A DNA stretch of 64,000 bases, from NCBI RefSeq assembly GCF_006861655.1, contig NZ_SESI01000001.1, forward strand, positions 124,001 through 188,000. The letters are read 5' to 3'. The stretch comes from Halonotius roseus (GTDB taxonomy: Archaea > Halobacteriota > Halobacteria > Halobacteriales > Haloferacaceae). Each line of letters starts with the position of its first letter. Position 1 is the stretch's first letter. Under the pieces are notes generated by a model. It made no database searches. It was not told where the DNA came from and worked only from the letters and a program-made list of their open reading frames with translations. The position numbers and the translations under genes were made by a program. Positions 22,270 to 30,796 of this stretch are shown piece after piece.

Positions 22270-22464
22270 TTATTCTTGTTGGCCGGCGTCGCCGCGGCCG
22301 GCCTCGGTCCATTCGAGGTCGCGGGGCTCGCGACCGAGTCGGTAGTTCTTCTCGGCTTTCGAGTCCTTGAAATGGAGGATCGTGCCGTCCTTCTTGACGA
22401 ACATCGTCCCCGTGCCGGGCTCGATCTCTTCGCCTGAATAGTCACAGGTTCGTGTTTCAACCAT
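22270..22464 (-). CDS. rpl24e: 50S ribosomal protein L24e
   Basis: A 64-residue large-subunit protein. It starts MVETRTCDYSGEEIEPGTG and continues MFVKKDGTILHFKDSKAEKN, the standard L24e core. The first Cys is retained, while the remaining zinc-ligand positions of some archaeal L24e are not obvious. A longer frame upstream overlaps S28e and is not real. Start and S28e stop are separated by 2 bp. The C-terminal Gly/Gln tail is lineage-specific. Confidence 0.93.
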   Translation of the reverse strand: MVETRTCDYSGEEIEPGTGTMFVKKDGTILHFKDSKAEKNYRLGREPRDLEWTEAGRGDAGQQE

Positions 22465-22466
22465 CG

Positions 22467-22694
22467 TTATTGCCCTCCGATCGAGTCGGCATCGCGCTGG
22501 GTCTCCCGCAGCTGGAGCACGTCGCCCTCGCGGATCGGGCCCAGCACGTTGCGCGTGATGATGCGGCCCTTGTTCGAGCCTTCGCGGATGCGGCATTTGA
22601 CCTGCATGGCCTCGCCGTGCATCCCGGTTTTGCCGACGACCTCGATGACCTCAGCGGCCGTCGAGTCGCCAGTGGTCTCCTCTTCTGCGCTCAT
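22467..22694 (-). CDS. rps28e: 30S ribosomal protein S28e
   Basis: A 75-residue small-subunit protein. After an acidic ~13-residue extension comes [20 protein letters not shown], then [25 protein letters not shown], the conserved OB-fold of S28e, which lies near the mRNA exit channel of the ribosome. It lies 6 bp after the L7Ae stop and 2 bp before L24e, in one operon. Confidence 0.95.
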   Translation of the reverse strand: MSAEEETTGDSTAAEVIEVVGKTGMHGEAMQVKCRIREGSNKGRIITRNVLGPIREGDVLQLRETQRDADSIGGQ

Positions 22695-22700
22695 GGGTGG

Positions 22701-23063
22701 TTAGTTGAGTTCCTCGACCTTCTCGGCGATGTCTTCGATGTCGTCGCTGGCGTCGCCCGCGCTGGTGACGGCGGCCGCGGCGCTGCCAACTTCGAGGCCG
22801 GCGGCGTGGCCAACGTCGTCTTGGGTCTCGACGAAGATGACCGGGATGCCCTTCTCCTCGGCGAGTTCGGGGAGGTGCATCACGATCTCTTCGGGCGAGA
22901 CATCCTCGGCGACGAAGACGAGCTGGGCGTTGCCGCGCTCGACGGCCTTCGTGGTCTCGTTGGTTCCTTTCTTGACGCTGCCTGTGTCTCGGGCGACCTC
23001 AAGGGCGTCGAGTGCGCGCTCTTCGAGGTCGGCTGGGGTTTCGTAGTTGACGTAAACTGCCAT
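22701..23063 (-). CDS. rpl7ae: Ribosomal protein L7Ae, kink-turn binding protein
   Basis: A 120-residue RNA-binding protein of the 50S subunit. L7Ae also binds kink-turns in box C/D and H/ACA guide RNAs and RNase P. The conserved RNA-contact block [22 protein letters not shown] (~32-53) and the later [21 protein letters not shown] region are present. The ATG at 23063 follows an ~88-nt leader that itself contains a kink-turn-like structure (23076-23149), suggesting self-regulation. It is the first gene of the operon L7Ae-S28e-L24e-Ndk. An ATG eleven codons upstream would overlap the leader and is rejected. Confidence 0.96.
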   Translation of the reverse strand: MAVYVNYETPADLEERALDALEVARDTGSVKKGTNETTKAVERGNAQLVFVAEDVSPEEIVMHLPELAEEKGIPVIFVETQDDVGHAAGLEVGSAAAAVTSAGDASDDIEDIAEKVEELN

Positions 23064-23075
23064 AGTTTTCCTCTC

Positions 23076-23149
23076 CCTATCCTCGGGCTCACACAACCTC
23101 GCCGAACGGTAGATCCCTGACGGCGAGGCGTATCATCAACCCGGATAGG
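23076..23149 (-). promoter_or_regulatory. Kink-turn-like stem in the rpl7ae leader
   Basis: In the transcript, CCUAUCC (23149-23143) pairs with GGAUAGG (23082-23076), followed by GGG/CCC. A distal stem CCUCGCCG/CGGCGAGG (23128-23121 with 23104-23097) closes a 16-nt loop. Between the stems is an asymmetric internal loop with UGAUGA on the 5' side and UGUGAG on the 3' side, resembling box C opposite a box D-like GUGA and able to form tandem G-A pairs. It fills most of the region between the predicted transcription start (~23152) and the L7Ae start codon. Confidence 0.6.
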
Positions 23150-23175
23150 CTGTACCCCGTCGTTTGCGACACCTG

Positions 23176-23183
23176 CATAAAAG
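23176..23183 (-). promoter_or_regulatory. Candidate TATA box for the rpl7ae operon
   Basis: On the minus strand this reads TTTTATG. It predicts a start near 23152, immediately before the structured leader. No comparable box lies closer to the start codon. Confidence 0.5.
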
Positions 23184-23255
23184 GACTTTCAAACCACGCC
23201 GGGCATGTGATGGTGAACCACGGACGAGCGTACCCGTCACTGCGGGCGACATTGG

Positions 23256-24221
23256 TCACTCAGTCGGCAACGTCGCCTGCTCGGTAACTGGCTTCGTCTC
23301 TCCTTGTTCGATAGCGTCGATCATCGCATTGGCGACCGCTTCGATCATCGGTACCGGAACCGAGTTGCCGACCTGCTTGCGGATGCTCGTGAACGACCCG
23401 GTAACCTCGAAGGATTCCGGGTACCCCTGCAAGCGAAGCATCTCCCGCGGCGTGATGTGTCGCTCGCCGTTGACGAGCAAGTAGTTATAGGATGCGTTGG
23501 CACGGAGCGCGCAGGAGTACGGCAACACTGAGACGTTGCCAGCGCGGTTTTCGTGCCATACGGACGGGTAGAACGTGTTCGATTCGTTGACGGCTTCCTG
23601 TCGCTTCTCTCGGATATACTCGGTCGCCTCGTATTTTTCATCGACTTCCTCGTCGTCTAAGAGAATATCCGTGAGCTCGGCTTCGGCTGTATTGCTCTCT
23701 GGGATGGTGAACTTGTAGTTCTCTCTGAAGCCGACAATGATCGTCCGCTCACGCTTCTGAGGCAAGCCGAAATCCAACGCATTGAGCACCTTCGAACTGA
23801 CGTGATAGCCAGCCTGCTCAAGCCGATCAACGATGAACTCAAACACCTCGCCGTCGTCGATACCCTTGAGATGCTTCACGTTCTCCAGCAGGAAGGCGTG
23901 GGGCTGTTTTTCAGAGAGTATGCGCTCGATCTCAAAGAAGAGCGCGCCGCGATCATCGTCGATACCCTCCTTGTCGCCCATGATACTAAACGATGGACAA
24001 GGCCACCCACCGACGAGTATGTCGTGATCGGGAATCTCATCGGCTGGAATTTTCGTAATATCGCCAGCCGGTTCGTCGTCGAAGTTGTCTTGGTAGGTCT
24101 GTCGAGCGTCCTCGTCGATTTCGGATGAGAACACGCAGTCGCCACCGGCAGCCTCGAACGCCAATCGCATGCCGCCGATGCCCGCAAACAGATCAATAAA
24201 CGTGAACGCATCCGAGTCCAT
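23256..24221 (-). CDS. DNA (cytosine-5)-methyltransferase of a type II R-M system
   Basis: A 321-residue C5-cytosine methyltransferase. Motif I FTFIDLFAGIGGMRLAFE binds S-adenosylmethionine; motif IV VGGWPCPSFSIMG carries the catalytic Cys (Pro-Cys dipeptide, ~81); motif VI FLLENVKHL, motif VIII QKRERTIIVGF and motif X QVGNSVPVPM are all present. The region between VIII and IX would hold the target-recognition domain. The gene is downstream of a HaeII-like endonuclease gene in the same direction, so it should protect that site. DNA here is noticeably less GC-rich than the flanking ribosomal genes. The ATG at 24221 follows a possible T-rich promoter element, so the methylase may also be made independently. 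Confidence 0.92.
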   Translation of the reverse strand: MDSDAFTFIDLFAGIGGMRLAFEAAGGDCVFSSEIDEDARQTYQDNFDDEPAGDITKIPADEIPDHDILVGGWPCPSFSIMGDKEGIDDDRGALFFEIERILSEKQPHAFLLENVKHLKGIDDGEVFEFIVDRLEQAGYHVSSKVLNALDFGLPQKRERTIIVGFRENYKFTIPESNTAEAELTDILLDDEEVDEKYEATEYIREKRQEAVNESNTFYPSVWHENRAGNVSVLPYSCALRANASYNYLLVNGERHITPREMLRLQGYPESFEVTGSFTSIRKQVGNSVPVPMIEAVANAMIDAIEQGETKPVTEQATLPTE

Positions 24222-24269
24222 ACGATATGCTACTGCGTTCTCTCGCAAAAAACCTCCCACTGCCGGCGA

Positions 24270-25349
24270 CTACGCTGGGTCGTCAGCGGCCTCGATTTCC
24301 CAGATCCCCGTTAGCTCAATCGCATCGTAGTTTCGTTCAGCGATGAGGTTGTCGACGGGCGGCACTTTCGTGTCACCGCTTCGGTACTCCTCGTTGAACT
24401 CGCTTCGAAGGTGTCGAAGCAGTGGCTCGCCAAGTCGGTCTGGATACGCTCGAAGCGCGGTTCCGTACCACGTTTCGAGATCTGCGATTGTAACAATAGC
24501 TTTGACACGCTCGACCCCGAGTTGTTTCGAGACGCTCTCGATCACGTCTTTTTCGGCATCCCGACAGACGACAACGATCCGATCGACGTATGAGTTCTCC
24601 TCAATATCGTTGAGTGTCTCCCGGGTAAGGGAGACGTATTTTACCTGTACCATCGTGCCGAAGTTGGTGCCGATATCGACACCCTTGTCCGCTGCATAGG
24701 TTGCCTGTCCTGCACGATGGATATCGACTATTGTTTCGAACGTTGTTTCCTCCTGTTCAAGTCCCATAAACGTCGTAATGAACTCGGAGAAATCGCTCAG
24801 AATCTCTTCATCTGGGCGTTCAATTTCCAGTTTCGCTTTCGCCTCTACGGCCTCCGCAATCGAATTGAACAGGGCATAGACTGCAATTTCGAGCAGTGCG
24901 TCGTCTTGGAGCCCACCGACCTCAGTCGTCAGTTCCATATATCGTTCAAACGAGAAGTCACCGACCGCGGACTCGTTGATGTAATCACGGGCTGCGATCA
25001 GCGATCCCCATTTGTCGTGTTTGAGTCTGTGATAGATATAGCTCTCAACAAGGCCGTCTTCGGCTGTGTTCACTGCATCTAACGCAGAGAGGCTTTCGGG
25101 GTCGATGAGGTCACTGAAATCTTTCTGGTAGGATTTCGAAGAGGAGGATGCCTTCCCTGTGAGCCGAAGCGAGATATCGTCACGCCAACGACCACTGTCA
25201 ACACGATAGCTCTCGGGATCCTCCAACGCCACATCATCGACTGTCCGCGAGTGATAGAGGATTTCAGCGACCCTAATCGGTCGAAAACAGCGAAATCTAG
25301 CGTTGTTGATCAGGGTATCGATCTCAGCCTTAGCATCCTCGATCTCCAT
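24270..25349 (-). CDS. HaeII-like type II restriction endonuclease
   Basis: A 359-residue protein that I align by memory to HaeII: FRPIRVAEILYHSRTVDDV, ESYRVDSGRWRDDISLRLTG and the C-terminal block ADKGVDIGTNFGTMVQVKYVSL followed by IVVVCRDAEKDVI. The VD...VQVK spacing is compatible with a PD-(D/E)XK nuclease site. HaeII cuts RGCGC^Y; this homolog may recognise the same or a related site. Its partner methylase lies 48 bp downstream. A TATA-like 'cacatatgcc' (minus strand, 25371-25380) is ~26 nt before the ATG. Its lower GC content than the neighbourhood suggests acquisition by transfer. Family call moderately confident; specificity inferred. Confidence 0.72.
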   Translation of the reverse strand: MEIEDAKAEIDTLINNARFRCFRPIRVAEILYHSRTVDDVALEDPESYRVDSGRWRDDISLRLTGKASSSSKSYQKDFSDLIDPESLSALDAVNTAEDGLVESYIYHRLKHDKWGSLIAARDYINESAVGDFSFERYMELTTEVGGLQDDALLEIAVYALFNSIAEAVEAKAKLEIERPDEEILSDFSEFITTFMGLEQEETTFETIVDIHRAGQATYAADKGVDIGTNFGTMVQVKYVSLTRETLNDIEENSYVDRIVVVCRDAEKDVIESVSKQLGVERVKAIVTIADLETWYGTALRAYPDRLGEPLLRHLRSEFNEEYRSGDTKVPPVDNLIAERNYDAIELTGIWEIEAADDPA

Positions 25350-25388
25350 GTCGGTACCTCACAGGATCGGCATATGTGTCTTTGGAGA

Positions 25389-25832
25389 TCAGTCCGTCTT
25401 GCGAGCAAACATCACCAGCGCGATCATCGAAAAAACGACCTCGCCGTCTTGATTCGATGTCTCGATCCGGATGTCAGCCAGCCCGCGGCTGTCGGTTTCA
25501 ACGTCGAGATCGAGGATTTCAGCCTGAATCGAGAGCCGATCCCCTGGCCGCACCGGTTCGTGCCACCGCAGTTTGTCGATCCCCTTGCCGCCGAGCGTGG
25601 TCGTCTCCGACAGAAAACAGTCGACGAACAGCCGCGTCGAGATCGCGGCCGTGTGGAACCCCGCGGCGATCAGGCTCCCGTAGATCGACTCCTCGGCGGC
25701 CCGCTCGGGATCAGTGTGGAACCACTGTGGGTCGTACTGCTCGGCAAACTCGATTATCTCGGCTTGGGTGACTTCGTACTCGTCGCTCGTCCACTCATCG
25801 CCGACGGCCAGATCCTCGAAATAGATCATCAT
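25389..25832 (-). CDS. MaoC-like hotdog-fold dehydratase
   Basis: A 147-residue single hotdog-domain protein. YFEDLAVGDEW at the start and the hydratase-2 type motif (EFAEQYDPQWFHTDPERAAE; Asp and His as likely catalytic residues, ~31-40) are visible, followed by YGSLIAAGFHTAAIS and an RPGDRLSIQAEI strand. Such proteins hydrate enoyl-CoA or beta-methylmalyl-CoA type substrates. It lies between the R-M genes and gatE with no clear functional link. Two adjacent ATG codons (25832, 25829) are equally good starts. Confidence 0.85.
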   Translation of the reverse strand: MMIYFEDLAVGDEWTSDEYEVTQAEIIEFAEQYDPQWFHTDPERAAEESIYGSLIAAGFHTAAISTRLFVDCFLSETTTLGGKGIDKLRWHEPVRPGDRLSIQAEILDLDVETDSRGLADIRIETSNQDGEVVFSMIALVMFARKTD

Positions 25833-25860
25833 TACTGACCCGTCGGCGGCGAAGGGGAAG

Positions 25861-27735
25861 TTAGCTCCGTTTGCCGATCTCCTCGCGCAGCACGTCGCTG
25901 ACCGTATCGCCGTCGGCTTTGCCGCGGAGTTCCGCCATACATTCGCCCATCAGCCCCGAGAAGGCGCCCATCCCCTCCTCGGCGACCTGGTCGGCGTTGC
26001 GCTCGACGACGCCCGCGATGATCTCGCGGACTTCCTGGTCGTCGACGCCGCCGAGACCGGCTTCCTCAATGGCTTCCTCAGCCGTCAAGTCAGGCTGTTC
26101 GGCCAGCACCGTCAGCACGTCGTTGACCCCCTCCTTCGCCAACTCGTCGTCGGCAACGAGATCGAAGACAGCGAGGAAGTGTGCGTCGGCGATGTTCTCG
26201 ACCGGAACATCGTCGCGGCGGAGTTCGGTGACCGTGCTTTCCAGCACCGAGGCCGCAAACGTCGGGTCGATGCCGCGGGCGACGGCCTCCTCAAAGAGCG
26301 GCATCCGGCGGCCGTAGGCGACCTGCTCGGCCAGCCCGCTGTCGAGGTCGAACTCGTCCTGATACCGTTCGACCTTCTCGGTCAGCAGTTCGGGTTCGTC
26401 GATCTCGCTGGGATCGGGTTCGACCGGTGGCACGTCGGTCTCGGGGTACATTCGTGCCGCGCCAGGCAGCGGACGGAGATAGCGAGTGGTGCCCTCATCG
26501 GTCGCGTCGCGTGTTTCCTCGGGAACGCCCTCGATAGCGGTTTCGGCGCGCTCGGCGACCGCCTCGATAGCGAGGTCGGCGGTTTCGGCGTCGGCAGCAA
26601 CGATGGCGACGGCGTCCTCCTCTCCCGCGCCGACAGCGTCGCGGAGCGCGGCGACCTCCTCGTCGGTGACGCCGTAGGCCGGCAGTTCATCGGTGTGGAA
26701 GATGCCGCCCGCGCCGTTGCGCTTGGCGTGATCAGAGAGTTCAGTACCGAGCCGGCGGTCGGGCTGGATCTCGCGGCCGACGAGGCCGTCGAAACCGAAC
26801 AGCGGCACGGCTGTTACCTTACCGCCGTCGCCGAGCGCGCCGCCGATGACGCCGGAGTCAGTATCCTCGAAGACGTTGGTCACGTCTTGTGTCTCGCCGA
26901 CGCTGGCGTCTCGCGCTTGGAGTTCCTCGGCGATGTCGACGAGTTCAGACTGGCGACCGACTTCGAGACGGACGATCTCGTCGATCTGATCGAGGGCTTG
27001 GACGCCTTTGATCTCGACGCGGGCACCCTCCTCGATGGAGACGTTGACATCCTGACGAATGGTGCCGAGACCGCGTTTGACCTTCCCGGTCGAGCGCAGT
27101 AGCATGCCGATCCGCTTGGCGGCCTCCTTGGCCTGTTCGGGTGAGCGGATGTCCGGCCCCGTGCCGATTTCGACTAGGGGGATGCCGAGCCGGTCGAGAC
27201 TGTAGCGGACGCCGCCGTCGTACTCCTCAACGCGCTGGGCAGATTCCTCTTCGAGTAGAAGGTCGACGATCGAGACCGGCCCCTCGCTGGTCTGGATCTC
27301 GCCTTCTTGGCCGAGTAGCATCGACCGCTGGAAGCCCGACGTGTTTGAGCCATCGATTACGAGCTTTCGCATGACGTGGAGCTGATCGACGATCTCCATA
27401 TCGAGCAGCGAGGCGATCTGCATGGCGACCGAGAGGGCTTCGCCGTCGACCTCCGTTGGCGGCTCGTCATCTTCCTCGACGAGGCAGGTCGAGTCGTAGG
27501 CGAGATACTCAAACTCGCGGTCGACGCGGCTCTCTTCGAGGGCGGCGTCATCGAGTTCACCCAACTCGCTTTTCGTGGGGTGGAGGAACCGGGAGATGGT
27601 GCGGTCTGATTCTTCGGGCTCGCGGAGTTCGGTCGGCGACTCACAGAACAGTTTGGTCTCGGTGTCGAGCTGTTGGTGGATTTCGAGGCCGGCGACCAAG
27701 CCGAGGGCCTCGTAGTCGTAGGCGTCGGAACTCAT
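25861..27735 (-). CDS. gatE: Glu-tRNA(Gln) amidotransferase subunit E
   Basis: A 624-residue archaeal GatE. With GatD it converts Glu-tRNA(Gln) to Gln-tRNA(Gln), needed where no GlnRS exists. The N-terminal cradle has GLVAGLEIHQQLDTETKLFC (~11-30) and the GatB/E signature SLDRLGIPLVEIGTGPDIRSP (~185-205). An inserted AspRS-type GAD domain (~280-420) distinguishes GatE from GatB, and the C-terminal helical plus YqeY-like tail binds tRNA. gatD is not in the window. The upstream gap to 27821 is ~85 bp. Confidence 0.95.
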   Translation of the reverse strand: MSSDAYDYEALGLVAGLEIHQQLDTETKLFCESPTELREPEESDRTISRFLHPTKSELGELDDAALEESRVDREFEYLAYDSTCLVEEDDEPPTEVDGEALSVAMQIASLLDMEIVDQLHVMRKLVIDGSNTSGFQRSMLLGQEGEIQTSEGPVSIVDLLLEEESAQRVEEYDGGVRYSLDRLGIPLVEIGTGPDIRSPEQAKEAAKRIGMLLRSTGKVKRGLGTIRQDVNVSIEEGARVEIKGVQALDQIDEIVRLEVGRQSELVDIAEELQARDASVGETQDVTNVFEDTDSGVIGGALGDGGKVTAVPLFGFDGLVGREIQPDRRLGTELSDHAKRNGAGGIFHTDELPAYGVTDEEVAALRDAVGAGEEDAVAIVAADAETADLAIEAVAERAETAIEGVPEETRDATDEGTTRYLRPLPGAARMYPETDVPPVEPDPSEIDEPELLTEKVERYQDEFDLDSGLAEQVAYGRRMPLFEEAVARGIDPTFAASVLESTVTELRRDDVPVENIADAHFLAVFDLVADDELAKEGVNDVLTVLAEQPDLTAEEAIEEAGLGGVDDQEVREIIAGVVERNADQVAEEGMGAFSGLMGECMAELRGKADGDTVSDVLREEIGKRS

Positions 27736-27820
27736 TGGTGTGGTGTGTGCGACGGGAGCCTAAAAAGGTGCAGATGCGGCGATCACCGGGCCGATCACTC
27801 GGTGACGACGGTGGCAACGA

Positions 27821-28255
27821 TCACTGGATCGACTCGACGAACCCGAGCCACCGCTTGTAGTCATCGATGCTCATGTTATGGGCTTCCTCGCCGTAGTCGG
27901 GGCGGTACACACCATCGAGCGCGTTGCGTGCGCGATCGAGGCCGATGATCTCCTCGGCCAGCGTCTCGGCGGTCGCCTCGCTGAGTGACCCTTCGGTTTT
28001 GAGTCGCTCGACGCGGGCCTCGCGTTCAGTTTTGAGCGTACGTTTCGCCGTCGACACCAGATCCTTGGTGCCCGGCGGGATCTCCGGGAGCTCTCGGGTC
28101 TCGATCAGCAACTCGTGGAGATCGATCTCGGTGCCGTTGATCGTGATCGTCTCCAGCGTTTTCGCCCCGACGGTCGCGCTCTGTCGGTTGACGCGTTCGA
28201 GCAACGACTCTCGGGTGGCCTCGTCGATCGGATCGCCGTCCGGGGGCTCAGCCAT
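27821..28255 (-). CDS. Conserved haloarchaeal protein (possibly DUF5788)
   Basis: A 144-residue acidic, mostly helical protein without membrane segments. It has a charged helical middle (LVSTAKRTLKTEREARVERLK) and ends MSIDDYKRWLGFVESIQ. I believe it belongs to a haloarchaea-specific uncharacterised family, but no catalytic pattern is visible. It sits between gatE (same strand, ~85 bp) and the divergent L11 gene. Role unknown. Confidence 0.65.
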   Translation of the reverse strand: MAEPPDGDPIDEATRESLLERVNRQSATVGAKTLETITINGTEIDLHELLIETRELPEIPPGTKDLVSTAKRTLKTEREARVERLKTEGSLSEATAETLAEEIIGLDRARNALDGVYRPDYGEEAHNMSIDDYKRWLGFVESIQ

Positions 28256-28412
28256 GTGTGATTGGTTTTGAAAACACTCCCCGAACGGTTACTGGTGGCG
28301 ATCTGTCGCCGGCGATAGCGCGTCGTCAACGCCGTGTCGTCGACGCCGTGTCGCCGTCACCAGCGACAGGGTCGTGTGAGACTCCCGCGTGGCGACTCCG
28401 AAAAAACAACCC

Positions 28413-28418
28413 TTAAAA
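28413..28418 (+). promoter_or_regulatory. TATA box for rpl11
   Basis: TTAAAA is centred about 27 nt upstream of the ATG at 28442, favouring that start over the ATG at 28436. Confidence 0.55.
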
Positions 28419-28441
28419 ACAGCAACCGACTGCACATGGGT

Positions 28442-28936
28442 ATGGCTGGAACTATCGAAGTACTCGTCCCTGGCGGCCAGGCCAACCCTGGCCCGCCGCT
28501 CGGCCCGGAGCTCGGCCCGACACCGGTGGACGTGCAGGCTGTCGTACAGCAGATCAACGACGAAACCGAGGCCTTCGACGGGATGGAAGTCCCGATCACC
28601 GTCGAGTACGACGACGACGGCTCGTTCACCATCGACGTGGGTGTGCCGCCAACGTCGGAACTCATCAAGGACGAGGCCGGCTTCGACAGCGGCAGCGGCG
28701 AACCCCACGAGGACTTCGTCGCCGACATGTCCGTCGAACAGGTCAAAAAGGTCGCCGAGCAGAAGTCGACCGACCTGCTCTCCTACGACGTGAAAAACGC
28801 CGCCAAAGAGGTCGGCGGCACCTGTATGACCCTCGGCGTCACCATCGAGGGCGAGGACGCCCGCACGTTCAAACAGCGCGTTGACGACGGCGAGTACGAC
28901 GACGTACTCGGTGACGAAGCCGAAGCCGCAGCGTAA
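28442..28936 (+). CDS. rpl11: 50S ribosomal protein L11
   Basis: A 164-residue L11, which binds the GTPase-associated centre of 23S rRNA. The N-terminal GQANPGPPLGPELGPTPVDVQAVV proline-rich signature (~13-36) and the C-terminal RNA-binding region (VGGTCMTLGVTIEGEDARTFKQ) are clear. The start at 28442 is set by the TATA box. In many haloarchaea L11 is close to the L1-L10-L12 operon; here it is separated from L1 by the 3.5-kb yndJ-like cassette on the opposite strand. Confidence 0.96.
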   Translation: MAGTIEVLVPGGQANPGPPLGPELGPTPVDVQAVVQQINDETEAFDGMEVPITVEYDDDGSFTIDVGVPPTSELIKDEAGFDSGSGEPHEDFVADMSVEQVKKVAEQKSTDLLSYDVKNAAKEVGGTCMTLGVTIEGEDARTFKQRVDDGEYDDVLGDEAEAAA

Positions 28937-29004
28937 TTTCGTTCTCTCGGTTTCGTTTGTATAACAACGAGTGCCGACAGTCGATTTCGTTCACACACCG
29001 TATC

Positions 29005-30795
29005 TTACCGACGTGCCATCGCTTCGGTGTCGACCGAGCCCTCGTCAGCCAACCGAATCCGATACCGGAGCGTAAAGATCCGAACGCCGAGCAGTTCGAC
29101 GCGATGAACCGCTTCGACCGTCGATCCGCTGTCAGGGACAACCACGAGTGTCTCGTTCAACGGGAGCCGAACCCCGAACCCACGAGCCACCAGATACAGC
29201 CCAGCGTCGTCGCCGTTTCCGGCCGTCGGATACGACGAGAGGACGAGTCCATCGCCGTTGCTGCCGCCGTTTTCGACACGCAGGATACCGGTGAGTGTCC
29301 CGCCCGGTAGTGGGAAGGCAACGCGAAGGTACGGCCGACTGCCGTCGTTGTATCGGTCGTAGACGCCGACGTACGTCATCCGTCGGTCGGCGTCGACGCG
29401 GTCGGCGTTCGAGCGGATCCATGCTCGATCACCGGTGTGGTGGTCATCGACATCGACGCCCACAACCCGACCAGTGAGTGCCGTCTCGCCGGAGACCGCC
29501 CCGAGCGGAACCGACAGCTGGCCGATCCGGGTTGCCAGTGGTCGATACACCCCAGCGAGCTGTTTCCACGGCCGTGCCCAGTCAGGGTCGACATCAAGGT
29601 CGTACTCGCCGGAGCGTTCGAAAAACCGCCGAACCGAGGGCGCGACCGCCGTCGGATCGAACCCCGCGGAGTCGTAGGCGTCGACGCGATCCATCATCCC
29701 CGAGACCGCCGCGTCGGTCGTCAGCCCCTTTCTGTCGAGGAAGTCCGCGCCGATCCGCCAGCCGCCACTGAGTCGGCTGAACGGGATGCCGGGCGGTCGG
29801 GCCCGCGAGTCGGGGATCCCGAGTCGCCAGCCGACCACTGCGAGCAGCGCGAAGCCGTAGGCGTTGAGTCGACCGTGGTAGGTGACCATCAGCCCGTAGG
29901 AGGCCGCGTCGATGCCGAAATACGTCCCGCCGGTCGCCCGAGCGAGCCCGTAGAGCACGGCGAACCCCATCGACAGCGTCACCGCCAGCGAGGCCACGCC
30001 GATGGTGAGTTGTTGGGATCGCCGTGACAGGCGAGGCAGGACGCCGCCGATGACTGCCAGCGAAAAGACGGCGACGGCGGTGGTAAAGAACGTTACGGCG
30101 ATCAGTTCGACGAGATTCGCCAACGGAAGCCCGAGGGCGACCGCGGTGATCCCGACCGCGATGATCCCCGGGCCGACGATGATGATCCCGGTCGTCGCTC
30201 GGAGGGCCCGCCCAAGTCGGCCGCCCGCCCCGACGCGCCCGGCGAGCCCCGAGACGGTCGGCAGCACCGCCCCCGCGTAGTGGAAGTGAACGACCGTCAG
30301 CGTGATCAGGATCGGCTCGAAGACCAGCGAGACGCCAGCGCGGTCGATCAGCAGCGCGATCCCGCCGACGAGAATGTAGATGAGTCCGGCATCAACGGCC
30401 ACCTCTTCGAGCGGCCACGGCCCGCGTTCGAGCAGCCGCCACGCGCCGAAGCCGGCGATGGCGACCGTCGCGGCCACCCATGGGAGTGCCAGCACTGCCG
30501 CCACCGCACCCTGTTGCATCGACAGCGAAACCACAGCGGGAACGGCCGCCACCGGTTGTCCGAGCACCGCCAGTCGGTACCAGCGGGATCGTCGGCCGTC
30601 TCGCCGTGGGGTGTCGGTGAGCCGAACCACGAGCGGAACCAACACGAGCACCGCGAGCGCGATGACGTTCCTGATCGGCCCGAGGTTCCACAGCGCGACG
30701 ACCCCGAGCCAGCCGAGGGCACCGACCAGCGCGCTCGCGTCAGCGAGGGTCGGGAGCCGGTCACCGCGACCAAGGGGTTCGATCTCTCCCGCCAT
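29005..30795 (-). CDS. YndJ-like polytopic membrane protein
   Basis: A 596-residue protein with about ten hydrophobic segments between residues ~17 and 340 and a soluble C-terminal part of ~230 residues. It resembles the YndJ family (Bacillus), of unknown function. The start MAGEIEPLG at 30795 is one base after the stop of the DUF4166 gene, so translation is probably coupled; the same frame stays open much further upstream but as a shadow of that gene. It is the last gene of a three-gene cassette SRPBCC-DoxX, DUF4166, YndJ. Confidence 0.72.
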   Translation of the reverse strand: MAGEIEPLGRGDRLPTLADASALVGALGWLGVVALWNLGPIRNVIALAVLVLVPLVVRLTDTPRRDGRRSRWYRLAVLGQPVAAVPAVVSLSMQQGAVAAVLALPWVAATVAIAGFGAWRLLERGPWPLEEVAVDAGLIYILVGGIALLIDRAGVSLVFEPILITLTVVHFHYAGAVLPTVSGLAGRVGAGGRLGRALRATTGIIIVGPGIIAVGITAVALGLPLANLVELIAVTFFTTAVAVFSLAVIGGVLPRLSRRSQQLTIGVASLAVTLSMGFAVLYGLARATGGTYFGIDAASYGLMVTYHGRLNAYGFALLAVVGWRLGIPDSRARPPGIPFSRLSGGWRIGADFLDRKGLTTDAAVSGMMDRVDAYDSAGFDPTAVAPSVRRFFERSGEYDLDVDPDWARPWKQLAGVYRPLATRIGQLSVPLGAVSGETALTGRVVGVDVDDHHTGDRAWIRSNADRVDADRRMTYVGVYDRYNDGSRPYLRVAFPLPGGTLTGILRVENGGSNGDGLVLSSYPTAGNGDDAGLYLVARGFGVRLPLNETLVVVPDSGSTVEAVHRVELLGVRIFTLRYRIRLADEGSVDTEAMARR

Positions 30796-30796
30796 G

